Assembly (NCBI GenBank): GCA_016716085.1
Contig: JADJWY010000023.1
Location: 620,001 to 684,000, forward strand
Direction of reading: 5' to 3'
DNA length: 64,000 bases
Origin: Hahellaceae bacterium
GTDB taxonomy: Bacteria; Pseudomonadota; Gammaproteobacteria; Pseudomonadales; Oleiphilaceae
In this document: in pieces, positions 1 to 7,489 of the stretch
Layout: each line of letters starts with the position of its first letter
Numbering within the stretch: the first letter of the stretch is position 1
Program-made: the position numbers and the translations under genes
Notes under the pieces: generated by a model
Databases searched by the model: none
What the model was told of the DNA's origin: nothing
What the model saw: the letters and a program-made list of their open reading frames with translations, nothing else

Positions 1-769
1 GCGTGCGCGTCCAATCGCTGGCGTAGTACCCGCTTCCCAATGAACTGGCTATGTCCCAGCTGCGGGACGGTGCTTTAAACAGGTCATCCAGCTTGAGGCG
101 TATACCTTCCACTGAATCACCCAGGCGCTTGAGCCTGGCAGCATCCTCAATATGAATCAGGCCCAGGGTGCTATCCAGTTCGGCCCCGACACTGAATATC
201 CCCACCACGGTAAATCGTTTCAGGCGAGGAAACACACCCGCCGGGGTCACCGTGGCTTCGGGCAGCACGATGGTCACTTTGTCACCAATTGACGCGTGCA
301 TGTAGCTGGCCAGGATATCACCCAGCACGATACCAAACTCACCCGGTTTAAGGTCGTCAATTTTGCCTGCGGTCATATGCTCACTGACAATCGACACATC
401 ACCTTCATACGTGGGATCAATGCCACTCAGAAACACGCCATGCACATTCCCTGAAGCTGTCACCATGCCCTGTGCCTGAATAAAGGGAGCAACGCCCGCC
501 ACACCGGGCTGACTGCGAATTTCGCTAGCAACCTGCTGCCAGTTCCGCATGGGTTCGTAACTCTTTATCACCGCATGTGGCACCATCCCCAGGACCCGCT
601 CGCGCAGTTCCCGATCGAACCCGTTCATCACCGACATGACCGTTATCAGAACCAGCACGCCGAGCGTCAGCCCTGTCATGGACATCATGGAAATAAAGGA
701 GATGAAATGATTGGATCGCTTGGCCCACGCATAGCGTCGACCGATATAGAGCGATAAAGGGTGATACAT
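1..769 (-). CDS. lolC: LolC/LolE-family lipoprotein-releasing ABC transporter permease (partial, N-terminal part)
   Basis: The reading frame is open on the minus strand from an ATG at 769 to the window edge, giving about 256 residues of a protein usually about 415 long. The product begins MYHPLSLYIGRRYAWAKRSN, followed by a first membrane helix (about residues 22-47, ending near VMSVMNGFDREL) and a large periplasmic domain, the LolC/LolE arrangement. The family forms the inner-membrane LolCDE complex that extracts lipoproteins and hands them to LolA. LolC and LolE are hard to separate from the N-terminus; LolC is preferred because, from memory, Pseudomonas lolC lies next to a PilZ gene in the same divergent layout. 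lolD should follow beyond the left edge. Confidence 0.85.
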   Translation of the reverse strand, partial: MYHPLSLYIGRRYAWAKRSNHFISFISMMSMTGLTLGVLVLITVMSVMNGFDRELRERVLGMVPHAVIKSYEPMRNWQQVASEIRSQPGVAGVAPFIQAQGMVTASGNVHGVFLSGIDPTYEGDVSIVSEHMTAGKIDDLKPGEFGIVLGDILASYMHASIGDKVTIVLPEATVTPAGVFPRLKRFTVVGIFSVGAELDSTLGLIHIEDAARLKRLGDSVEGIRLKLDDLFKAPSRSWDIASSLGSGYYASDWTRT

Positions 770-849
770 GAGTAGCCGGTTTCCGCTAAGCTTAAAAAAG
801 CATACCACTATAATCGAATGAACTGGCATAAACTACTGGGTATCCGCGC

Positions 850-1437
850 ATGTCTGATTCTTCATCTTCTGACAGCAATCGCCGGGATTTTTTCCGTATC
901 AATAACACGGCGTATGTCCGCTGGTTCAAAGCCGGACGCCCCGAAACCCAACCGTCGGGGCACGCCGATATGAGCCAGCTCAATCAAATGATGCAGGCGC
1001 TCTATCACCATGAGCGAGACCTGTCACGCATCCTCTCCTCCGTGAGCGAGCGGGATCACCCAATGACCGGCGCACTGCGAATTCTCAACCGCAAGCTGGA
1101 GCTGATGGCGCGCATGCTCGTTCTGAGTGAAACCCGCCAATTACACGAAAAGCCCAAGGATGTGAGTCTCAGTGAAGGCGGTATTGCCTTTGTGTGTGAA
1201 CAGTCGCTTAAAAAGAACGAATCCGTATCTCTCGACATCCTGCTGCTGCCGGAGCTTCTTCCGCTGTGTCTGCACGGCCAGGTTCTCGATACCGAACCCT
1301 GCCCCGGCGGCTACTGGACACGCTTTCGTTTTCACAACCTCTCGACAGAGCAGCAGGATCTGCTGGCCAGACACATATTGAAAGCCCAGCAACTGGCCCG
1401 TCGCCACAGTGAGGATGACGGAAACACTCCCCTTTGA
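850..1437 (+). CDS. PilZ-domain protein, probably tetrameric-PilZ type
   Basis: The 195-residue protein has RRDFFRIN at residues 11-18, the RxxxR part of a PilZ domain. A long, probably helical, charged segment follows (about 40-100), then VSLSEGGIAF near residue 107. Two helices inserted between the two PilZ motifs are typical of tetrameric PilZ proteins such as XC6012 of Xanthomonas. The second motif reads S-L-S-E-G-G, with Ser where c-di-GMP binders have Asp or Asn, so c-di-GMP binding is doubtful. The gene is divergent from lolC, and a hairpin terminator at 1443-1462 closes it. Role unknown; a structural or regulatory PilZ scaffold is the likeliest inference. Confidence 0.75.
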   Translation: MSDSSSSDSNRRDFFRINNTAYVRWFKAGRPETQPSGHADMSQLNQMMQALYHHERDLSRILSSVSERDHPMTGALRILNRKLELMARMLVLSETRQLHEKPKDVSLSEGGIAFVCEQSLKKNESVSLDILLLPELLPLCLHGQVLDTEPCPGGYWTRFRFHNLSTEQQDLLARHILKAQQLARRHSEDDGNTPL

Positions 1438-1442
1438 CACCC

Positions 1443-1462
1443 ACCGGAAAAATTCCGGTTTT
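1443..1462 (+). terminator. Rho-independent terminator after the PilZ gene
   Basis: ACCGGAA (1443-1449) and TTCCGGT (1453-1459) form a seven-base-pair stem with an AAA loop, followed by a short T run. It lies directly after the stop codon at 1437. Confidence 0.6.
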
Positions 1463-1496
1463 CCGCTAAACTAATAAGAAAAACTGGGAGCTTGAC

Positions 1497-1802
1497 ATGG
1501 CTAATCGATCCGTTACTCTGCTCACCTTGGGCGCTTTACTGATTCTCGTTGGACTGGGTACCCTGCCAACTGAGGCTCAGGCCGAGAAAATTGGAATTTC
1601 CTATCAAGGCGAGCCCACCAGACATGTAGACCTGCCCCGCAAGGGTGAGACGATGGCCAACGTCGAGCGTCGCTTCGGTTCGCCCCAGGGGCGCAAGGAG
1701 CCCGTCGGCCAGCCACCCATCACGGTGTGGGAGTTTCCTGAATATACGGTCTACTTTGAACATAACCACGTGATACATACGGTGCTTAAGCCCTCCCCAT
1801 GA
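1497..1802 (+). CDS. Small secreted protein with BamE/SmpA-like fold signature
   Basis: The 101-residue product has an N-terminal signal peptide (hydrophobic residues 7-23, likely cleavage after TEAQA near 29). The mature part has a GETMANVERRFGSP segment, then VWEFPEYTVYFEHNHVIH, the helix-turn then W-x-F strand pattern of BamE/SmpA-OmlA-like domains. There is no lipobox cysteine, so it is probably soluble periplasmic rather than a lipoprotein. GGGAG seven bases before ATG 1497 is a good ribosome site. Its stop overlaps the aguA start (ATGA at 1799-1802), indicating translational coupling. No function is known to me; fold resemblance is the only clue. Confidence 0.7.
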   Translation: MANRSVTLLTLGALLILVGLGTLPTEAQAEKIGISYQGEPTRHVDLPRKGETMANVERRFGSPQGRKEPVGQPPITVWEFPEYTVYFEHNHVIHTVLKPSP

Positions 1803-2854
1803 GTTGTTCACCCTGTTCTCCCAAGCGCCTGCCAGCCGAATGGGAACCGCAATGCGCGGTCATGCTGACCTGGCCTCACGCCCAAACTGACTGGGCCGAC
1901 CAATTAGACGAAACGGAAGAAACCTTCTTTGCCATTGCTGAAGCGATCTGCCGCTACCAGAGCCTCCTGATCAGCTGCCAATCCTTCGAGCAACTGGAGG
2001 GCATTGCCGATCGCCTGTCGGAAAAGGGCATCCCCCCGGAGCGGGTACGTTTATTCTGTGTCCCCTCCAATGACTCCTGGTGCCGCGATCACGGGCCCAT
2101 CACGATTTACGAAAATGACCACCCCGTACTGCTGGATTTCAAATTCAACGCCTGGGGCGGCAAGTTTGCGCATGAAAAAGATGACATGATCACCCGGATT
2201 CTGGATGAACTGGATGCTTTTGATGGCGCACCGATCCGTCACATTGATACGATTCTTGAAGGCGGCTCGATCGAATCCGACGGCAAGGGCACGATTCTGA
2301 CCACCTCAACCTGCGTCCTGACCCCCACACGTAATGCCGGTGCCACCCGCGCCAGCGTCGAAAATCTCTTTCGTGAAACCCTGGGTGCAGATCGTGTGCT
2401 CTGGCTTGACGAAGGTTATCTGGCAGGCGATGACACCGACAGCCATATCGACACCCTGGCCCGGTTGTGTGATGAAAAGACCATTTGCTACGTGGCATGC
2501 GAGGATTCTTCAGACGAGCACTTTCCCGCACTGAAGGCCATGAAAGCGCAGCTGGAAGCGATGACTCAGCGTGACGGATCACCCTATCGACTGGTTCCGC
2601 TCCCCATGGCCAGCGCCTGTATCAGCGAGGACGGCCACCGGCTTCCGGCGACCTATGCCAACTTTCTGATCATTAACGGTGCCGTGCTGCTGCCGGTTTA
2701 TGAGGTAGCGGAAGATGAAGAAGCGATCCGCGTCATGCAAACGCTGTTTCCGGATCGCACGATTGAACCCATCAATTGCCGCAGCCTGATTGAACAACAT
2801 GGCAGCCTGCATTGCGTCACCATGCAATTGCCTGCAGGTGTATTTGAAGAATAA
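1799..2854 (+). CDS. aguA: Agmatine deiminase
   Basis: The enzyme hydrolyses agmatine to N-carbamoylputrescine and ammonia (EC 3.5.3.12), the first step of the arginine-decarboxylase route to putrescine. The 351 residues match the peptidyl-arginine-deiminase-like family in length and motifs: WCRDHGPITI, the LEGGSIESDGKGT glycine-rich strand, GDDTDSHIDTLARL, and the nucleophile Cys339 in SLHCVTMQLP near the C-terminus. The start overlaps the preceding small secreted-protein gene by four bases and aguB follows, so the cytosolic two-step pathway is encoded together. No AguR-type regulator is adjacent. Confidence 0.95.
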   Translation: MSCSPCSPKRLPAEWEPQCAVMLTWPHAQTDWADQLDETEETFFAIAEAICRYQSLLISCQSFEQLEGIADRLSEKGIPPERVRLFCVPSNDSWCRDHGPITIYENDHPVLLDFKFNAWGGKFAHEKDDMITRILDELDAFDGAPIRHIDTILEGGSIESDGKGTILTTSTCVLTPTRNAGATRASVENLFRETLGADRVLWLDEGYLAGDDTDSHIDTLARLCDEKTICYVACEDSSDEHFPALKAMKAQLEAMTQRDGSPYRLVPLPMASACISEDGHRLPATYANFLIINGAVLLPVYEVAEDEEAIRVMQTLFPDRTIEPINCRSLIEQHGSLHCVTMQLPAGVFEE

Positions 2855-2899
2855 GGTTGATCTAAGGTATCAATGACTCGCATAACACGAGGAAATGCA

Positions 2900-3799
2900 G
2901 TGAAAGGAAAACTTAAGGTCTCGATCATTCAACAGACCGCGTCATCAGAGAAGGATGTCAGCCTTGCCATCACCTCACGCCTGATTGCTGAAGCTGCTGA
3001 AAGCGGTGCTCAATTAGTGGTGCTCCAGGAGCTGCATACCACGCACTACTTCTGCCAGACGGAGGATACCAGTGTCTTTGACCTGGCGGAGCCCATTCCG
3101 GGTCCCAGCTCCGAACGGCTGGCTGAGATGGCCCGCAAGCACGAAATTGTGCTGGTGAGCTCCTTATTTGAACGCCGTGCCGCCGGACTCTACCACAATA
3201 CGTCGGTCGTTTTTGAAAAGGATGGCCGTATTGCGGGTAAGTACCGCAAGATGCACATCCCTGATGATCCCGGCTTTTATGAGAAATTCTACTTTACGCC
3301 CGGCGATGCGACCGACACACAGGGCTTTAAGCCCATTCAAACCTCGGTCGGCAAGCTGGGTGTGTTGATCTGCTGGGATCAATGGTATCCCGAAGCCGCA
3401 CGACTCATGGCGCTGGCCGGCGCTGATATGCTGATTTATCCAACCGCCATCGGCTGGGATGTCCGCGATGAAGATGCCGAAAAAGCACGCCAGCGCGATG
3501 CCTGGGTGACAATTCAACGCGCGCACGCCGTTGCCAACGGTATTCCCGTGCTGGTTGCCAACCGGGTCGGCCATGAAAGCGATCCCTCCGGCCAGTCCGA
3601 AGGCACCCTGTTCTGGGGCACTAGTTTTATCGCAGGTCCTCAGGGTGAATTCATAGCCGAGGCGAATACAAAGGATGAATGTGTGTTAAGCGCCGAAATT
3701 GACATGGATCGCTCAGAATCTGTCCGTCGTATCTGGCCCTACCTGAGAGACCGCCGGGTAGATGCCTACAGCCAGCTCACTCGTCGCTATATCGATTAA
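2900..3799 (+). CDS. aguB: N-carbamoylputrescine amidase
   Basis: This nitrilase-superfamily amidohydrolase converts N-carbamoylputrescine to putrescine, CO2 and ammonia (EC 3.5.1.53). The catalytic Glu-Lys-Cys triad is visible as E44 (LQELHTTHYFC), K117 (KYRKMHIPDDPGF) and C158 (GVLICWDQWYPEAAR), numbered from the GTG at 2900. That GTG has GAGG seven bases upstream and yields an N-terminus (KGKLKVSIIQQ) that lines up with Pseudomonas AguB from memory. An in-frame ATG at 2873 with its own AAGG would add nine residues and cannot be excluded. It lies 45 bases after aguA. Confidence 0.94.
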   Translation: MKGKLKVSIIQQTASSEKDVSLAITSRLIAEAAESGAQLVVLQELHTTHYFCQTEDTSVFDLAEPIPGPSSERLAEMARKHEIVLVSSLFERRAAGLYHNTSVVFEKDGRIAGKYRKMHIPDDPGFYEKFYFTPGDATDTQGFKPIQTSVGKLGVLICWDQWYPEAARLMALAGADMLIYPTAIGWDVRDEDAEKARQRDAWVTIQRAHAVANGIPVLVANRVGHESDPSGQSEGTLFWGTSFIAGPQGEFIAEANTKDECVLSAEIDMDRSESVRRIWPYLRDRRVDAYSQLTRRYID

Positions 3800-3802
3800 G
3801 CC

Positions 3803-4705
3803 ATGCACCCAGCCATTGATCAGGTTTGTCAGGAAATCAGCCGTTCGCTACTGGGCAAACCCAGGCAGATTCAGCTGGCCCTCACCAGCATGCTGTGCAA
3901 GGGGCACCTGCTGATCGAAGATTTGCCCGGGATGGGGAAAACCACGCTGTCACATGCCCTGGCCAGCGCGCTTGGACTGACCTACAAGCGCATACAGTTC
4001 ACCAGTGACCTGCTGCCCTCGGATCTGACCGGCGTTAATATTTTTGACCCACAGACCCGGCAGTTCAGCTTCCATCCTGGCCCTCTGTTTACTCAGGTTG
4101 TACTGGCTGATGAGATCAACCGGGCCAGCCCCAAAGCCCAGAGCGCCTTGCTGGAAGCCATGGAAGAGCGACAGATCAGCCTGGAAGGGCAGACACACCC
4201 CTTACCCCAACCTTTTTTCGTCATCGCCACCCAGAATCCAACGGATCAGGCCGGCACCTTTCCCCTGCCGGAGTCACAGATGGATCGTTTCTTTATGCGC
4301 CTGCATTTAGGCTACCCCCCGGCAGAGGCCGAGCGACTGCTGCTCAAAGGCAACCGACCCGAACGTACCACGCTCAAGGCGATCCTGAACCCAGAGAAAA
4401 TTGCCTTGCTTCAAGGCGCCGTTGAGGAAATCAAGGTTTCAGATGCCTTGCTTGACTATATTCAACGCATTCTCAGTCACTCACGCAGCAGCCGGGATTT
4501 CGGTGACGGCCTGTCACCGCGGGGTGGCCTGGCCCTCGTTGCGGCCGCCAAAGCCTGGGCCTTTCTGGCGGGGCGCAGTCATGTGTTGCCAGACGACGTT
4601 CAGGCCATCCTGCCCGCAGTATGCGAGCACCGACTGGGCGGCTCCAGTCGTGCAGGCCACCACCCCCTGAGCGAAAGGATTCTGGCTGAGGTCAGGGTGC
4701 TCTGA
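3803..4705 (+). CDS. MoxR-family AAA+ ATPase without its usual partners
   Basis: The 300-residue protein has Walker A GMGKTT near residue 45, Walker B VVLADEINRASPKAQ near 100, sensor-1 ATQNPTDQAGTFPLPESQMDR near 145, and the short MoxR C-terminal lid. MoxR ATPases act as chaperone-like assembly factors, normally encoded with DUF58, von Willebrand A-domain or transglutaminase-like proteins. Here it starts four bases after aguB and the next gene is trxB, so none of those partners is near. The final residues (HPLSERILAEVRVL) look complete. Substrate unknown. Confidence 0.85.
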   Translation: MHPAIDQVCQEISRSLLGKPRQIQLALTSMLCKGHLLIEDLPGMGKTTLSHALASALGLTYKRIQFTSDLLPSDLTGVNIFDPQTRQFSFHPGPLFTQVVLADEINRASPKAQSALLEAMEERQISLEGQTHPLPQPFFVIATQNPTDQAGTFPLPESQMDRFFMRLHLGYPPAEAERLLLKGNRPERTTLKAILNPEKIALLQGAVEEIKVSDALLDYIQRILSHSRSSRDFGDGLSPRGGLALVAAAKAWAFLAGRSHVLPDDVQAILPAVCEHRLGGSSRAGHHPLSERILAEVRVL

Positions 4706-4758
4706 GCCGGGCAAATGATTATACTGTCGACCATCTCACTTCACACTGGAATGAAATC

Positions 4759-5706
4759 ATGAGCGAAACCAAACATGCCAAACTGTTGATTCTCGGCTCA
4801 GGGCCTGCCGGGTATACCGCTGCCGTCTATGCTGCGCGTGCAAACCTTAAACCCTTGCTGATTACTGGCATGCAGATGGGTGGTCAGCTAACGACCACCA
4901 CCGAAGTCGATAACTGGCCGGGGGACGATCAAGGTGTCCAGGGTCCTGAGCTGATGCAGCGGATGCAAAAGCACGCTGAACGCTTTGAAACCGAAATCGT
5001 CTTTGACCACATTCACACCGCCGAACTCGGCCAGCGCCCCTTTGTCCTGAAAGGTGACAGCGGCGTCTACACCTGTGATGCCCTGATTATCGCGACGGGT
5101 GCCTCCGCTCAATACCTGGGTCTGCCTTCCGAAGAGGCCTTTAAAGGCAAGGGGGTCAGTGCATGCGCAACCTGCGATGGTTTTTTCTATCGCAAGCAAA
5201 AGGTTGCTGTCGTCGGCGGCGGCAATACCGCAGTAGAAGAGGCTCTTTACCTCTCGAATATTGCGAGCGAAGTCATTCTGGTTCATCGCCGTGACAAGCT
5301 AAAGGCTGAAAAAATCATGCAGGACAAGCTGTTCGAGAAAGAGAAGAATGGCAATATCCGCATCCTCTGGAACCATACCCTGGATGAAGTGCTGGGCGAC
5401 GCGTCAGGCGTGACCGGACTGCGCTTGAAGAGCACACAAGATGGCGCGGCTCAAGACGTTGATGTGCAGGGCGTGTTTATCGCCATCGGCCACAAACCGA
5501 ATACCGAGCTTTTCGACGGTCAGCTGGACATGAAAAATGGCTATATCGCCATCAAGTCCGGTATTGAGGGCAATGCGACCGCAACGAATATTCCAGGTGT
5601 TTTTGCCGCAGGTGACGTTGCTGACCACATCTACCGTCAGGCCGTGACCTCAGCAGGCTTCGGCTGCATGGCCGCATTGGACGCCGAACGCTTCCTCGAT
5701 AAGTGA
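4759..5706 (+). CDS. trxB: Thioredoxin reductase (NADPH)
   Basis: This FAD- and NADPH-dependent enzyme reduces thioredoxin (EC 1.8.1.9). The 315-residue protein has an N-terminal FAD-binding GSGPAGYTAAVYAARA, the redox pair C136 and C139 in ACATCDGFF, the NADPH-binding VVGGGNTAVEEALYLS, and the C-terminal FAD motif GVFAAGDVADHIYRQ. A TATACT hexamer at 4720-4725 is a plausible -10 element. The stop codon overlaps the aat start (GTGA), as part of trxB-aat-bpt, an order also seen in Pseudomonas. Confidence 0.97.
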   Translation: MSETKHAKLLILGSGPAGYTAAVYAARANLKPLLITGMQMGGQLTTTTEVDNWPGDDQGVQGPELMQRMQKHAERFETEIVFDHIHTAELGQRPFVLKGDSGVYTCDALIIATGASAQYLGLPSEEAFKGKGVSACATCDGFFYRKQKVAVVGGGNTAVEEALYLSNIASEVILVHRRDKLKAEKIMQDKLFEKEKNGNIRILWNHTLDEVLGDASGVTGLRLKSTQDGAAQDVDVQGVFIAIGHKPNTELFDGQLDMKNGYIAIKSGIEGNATATNIPGVFAAGDVADHIYRQAVTSAGFGCMAALDAERFLDK

Positions 5707-6422
5707 GTTCCCGCTTGGAAACACGCCTTGCCTGGCTGGAAACCTCCAGCCAGCCCTTCCCCCCCCCAGACAGCGCCTTTGTCGAGCCTAATGGCCTGCT
5801 TTGTGCCGGCGGGGATCTGTCAACCGACCGACTGCTAATGGCCTATCGCCAGGGCATCTTCCCCTGGTATGAAGAAGGGCAGCCCATATTGTGGTGGAGC
5901 CCTGACCCTCGCTGCATACTGCAGTTCACGGACCTGCATGTGAGCCGCAGCATGCAGCGCCTGCTCAAACGGCAGACCTTTCAGTTCGCATTCAACCGGG
6001 CTTTCAGCGAGGTCGTGGCGGCCTGCGCAGCCCCCCGATCTTACAGCCACGGCACCTGGATTACACCAGAGATGGCGCAGGCTTATGCGGAACTTCATCG
6101 CAGGGGTCATGCCCACAGCATCGAGGTATATGACCACGGGGAGCTGGTGGGGGGGCTTTATGGCATTGCGATGGGCCGCTGTTTTTTTGGCGAATCCATG
6201 TTCTCCCGACGAACCGACGCATCGAAGGCAGCCTTCATCGTGCTGGCGCGCCATTTGGAGGCTTGGGGTTACGCCTTTATGGACTGCCAGGTGACCAACC
6301 CACATTTGTTGACACTGGGCGCCAGAGAGGTTCCACGCGACACATTTTTATCTATACTTAGCTCATCAGTGGAGCAGCCATCCGGCGCTTCCTGGTCACT
6401 GGTTGATGAACTGACACTTTGA
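5703..6422 (+). CDS. aat: Leucyl/phenylalanyl-tRNA--protein transferase
   Basis: The enzyme adds Leu or Phe to proteins with N-terminal Arg or Lys, creating type-1 N-degrons for ClpS/ClpAP (EC 2.3.2.6). Family motifs are clear: NGLLCAGGDLSTDRLLMAYR, GIFPWYEEGQPILWWSPDPR, and GGLYGIAMGRCFFGESMFSR. It is 239 residues, the normal length. The start is GTG at 5703, overlapping the trxB stop by four bases, so translation is probably coupled. clpA and clpS lie a few genes away, placing producer and reader of the degron in one neighbourhood. Confidence 0.96.
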   Translation: MSSRLETRLAWLETSSQPFPPPDSAFVEPNGLLCAGGDLSTDRLLMAYRQGIFPWYEEGQPILWWSPDPRCILQFTDLHVSRSMQRLLKRQTFQFAFNRAFSEVVAACAAPRSYSHGTWITPEMAQAYAELHRRGHAHSIEVYDHGELVGGLYGIAMGRCFFGESMFSRRTDASKAAFIVLARHLEAWGYAFMDCQVTNPHLLTLGAREVPRDTFLSILSSSVEQPSGASWSLVDELTL

Positions 6423-6436
6423 ATTAGCGGTATTCA

Positions 6437-7144
6437 ATGACCAGCCTGCAAACCCTGGTTTTTTACGCCACACCCGAGCATGACTGCAGCTACCTGGATG
6501 ACAGGCTGGCCACTACGCTCTTTGTCGATCCCAAGGCCCGGATAACCTCAGATCTCTATAGCCGCCTGACCCACCTGGGCTTCCGTCGCAGTGGCAGCCA
6601 CTATTACCGGCCGCGCTGCAACCACTGCAATGCCTGTGTGTCTGTGCGGGTACTCGCTGCACAGTTCAAGCCGACACGGAGCCAGAAACGCACCTGGCAG
6701 CGAAATCAGGATCTGATCGCAACAGCGGTACCGGTTGCGTTTTACCCTGAGCATTACGCCTTATATGAGCGCTATATCAACGAGCGCCACCCGGACGGAG
6801 ACATGTATCCGCCGAGCCGCGACCAATTCCAGAATTTCCTGCTCGATGCCCGACCGGAGACGCGCTTGATTGAATTCCGCCTGCCGGACGACACGCTCGT
6901 TGGCGTGAGCGTCACGGATCGCCTGAGTGATGGACTCTCCGCCATTTACACGTTTTTCCATCCGGACCATGACAGCCGCTCACTGGGCGTTTTTGCGGTC
7001 TTACATCAGATTGAACAGTGCAAAGCCCTCAACCTTCCCTACCTGTATCTCGGCTACTGGATTCGCGGTTGTCGCAAAATGTCTTACAAGACCAACTATC
7101 GTCCGATGGAAATTCTGCTGCGTGATCGCTGGCTTGTGATTTAA
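6437..7144 (+). CDS. bpt: Aspartate/glutamate leucyltransferase (bacterial protein transferase)
   Basis: Bpt transfers Leu from Leu-tRNA to N-terminal Asp or Glu, extending the bacterial N-end rule to acidic residues (EC 2.3.2.29). The 235-residue sequence carries the ATE-type N-terminal cysteine cluster in HYYRPRCNHCNACVSVRV, then ERYINERHPDGDMY and the C-terminal YLGYWIRGCRKMSYKTNYRP. The length fits the Bpt branch rather than the longer eukaryotic ATE1. It follows aat after 14 bases, so both leucyl-type transferases are probably co-transcribed. Confidence 0.95.
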   Translation: MTSLQTLVFYATPEHDCSYLDDRLATTLFVDPKARITSDLYSRLTHLGFRRSGSHYYRPRCNHCNACVSVRVLAAQFKPTRSQKRTWQRNQDLIATAVPVAFYPEHYALYERYINERHPDGDMYPPSRDQFQNFLLDARPETRLIEFRLPDDTLVGVSVTDRLSDGLSAIYTFFHPDHDSRSLGVFAVLHQIEQCKALNLPYLYLGYWIRGCRKMSYKTNYRPMEILLRDRWLVI

Positions 7145-7181
7145 AAGGCATTTTCCCTTTCAACTCTTTGCGGTTCTGGCT

Positions 7182-7210
7182 TTGCCTTTTACTGCGTTTT
7201 AGGGCAAAAT
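7182..7210 (+). promoter_or_regulatory. Sigma-70 promoter of infA
   Basis: TTGCCT (7182-7187) and CAAAAT (7205-7210) are separated by exactly 17 bases and lie 33 bases before the infA ATG. IF-1 is therefore probably transcribed independently of bpt. Confidence 0.5.
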
Positions 7211-7242
7211 TCGCACTCCAAAAATGTCAGAGACTTGAGTGA

Positions 7243-7461
7243 ATGGCAAAAGAAGACAGTATCGAAATGGAAGGCACCATCGTTGACACCCTTCCCAACA
7301 CCATGTTCCGTGTGCAACTGGATAATGGGCATGTCATTGTGGCGCACATTTCAGGGAAAATGCGGAAAAACTACATCCGAATTCTGACAGGTGACAAGGT
7401 TAAAGTGGAAATGACCCCTTACGACCTCAGCAAGGGGCGCATCGTTTACCGGGCGAAATAA
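7243..7461 (+). CDS. infA: Translation initiation factor IF-1
   Basis: The 72-residue S1/OB-fold protein binds the 30S A site and helps IF-2 and IF-3 during initiation. The sequence (starting MAKEDSIEMEGTIVDTLPNT and ending DLSKGRIVYRAK) is the standard bacterial IF-1 at full length. Its stop lies in the left arm of a hairpin region shared with the convergent clpA gene (7462-7489). Confidence 0.98.
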   Translation: MAKEDSIEMEGTIVDTLPNTMFRVQLDNGHVIVAHISGKMRKNYIRILTGDKVKVEMTPYDLSKGRIVYRAK

Positions 7462-7489
7462 ATCAGGCCCTGTCGATCAGGGCGCTGAT
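7462..7489. terminator. Hairpin between convergent infA and clpA
   Basis: ATCAGGCCCTG (7462-7472) pairs with CAGGGC-G-CTGAT (7478-7489) with one bulged G and a five-base loop. It begins directly after the infA stop and reaches into the last codons of clpA. There is no strong T run on either side, so it may protect 3' ends or terminate weakly in both directions. Confidence 0.45.

Noticed and set aside
777..1473. Repeated GGTTT-CCGCTAA-like motif at about 777 and 1457 as an operator
   Set aside because: Only two imperfect copies, and the second is partly terminator and -10 sequence; chance is sufficient.
2857..2873. TTGAT and ATCAA between aguA and aguB as an FNR/Anr site
   Set aside because: The spacer is seven bases rather than four, and it lies inside an operon.
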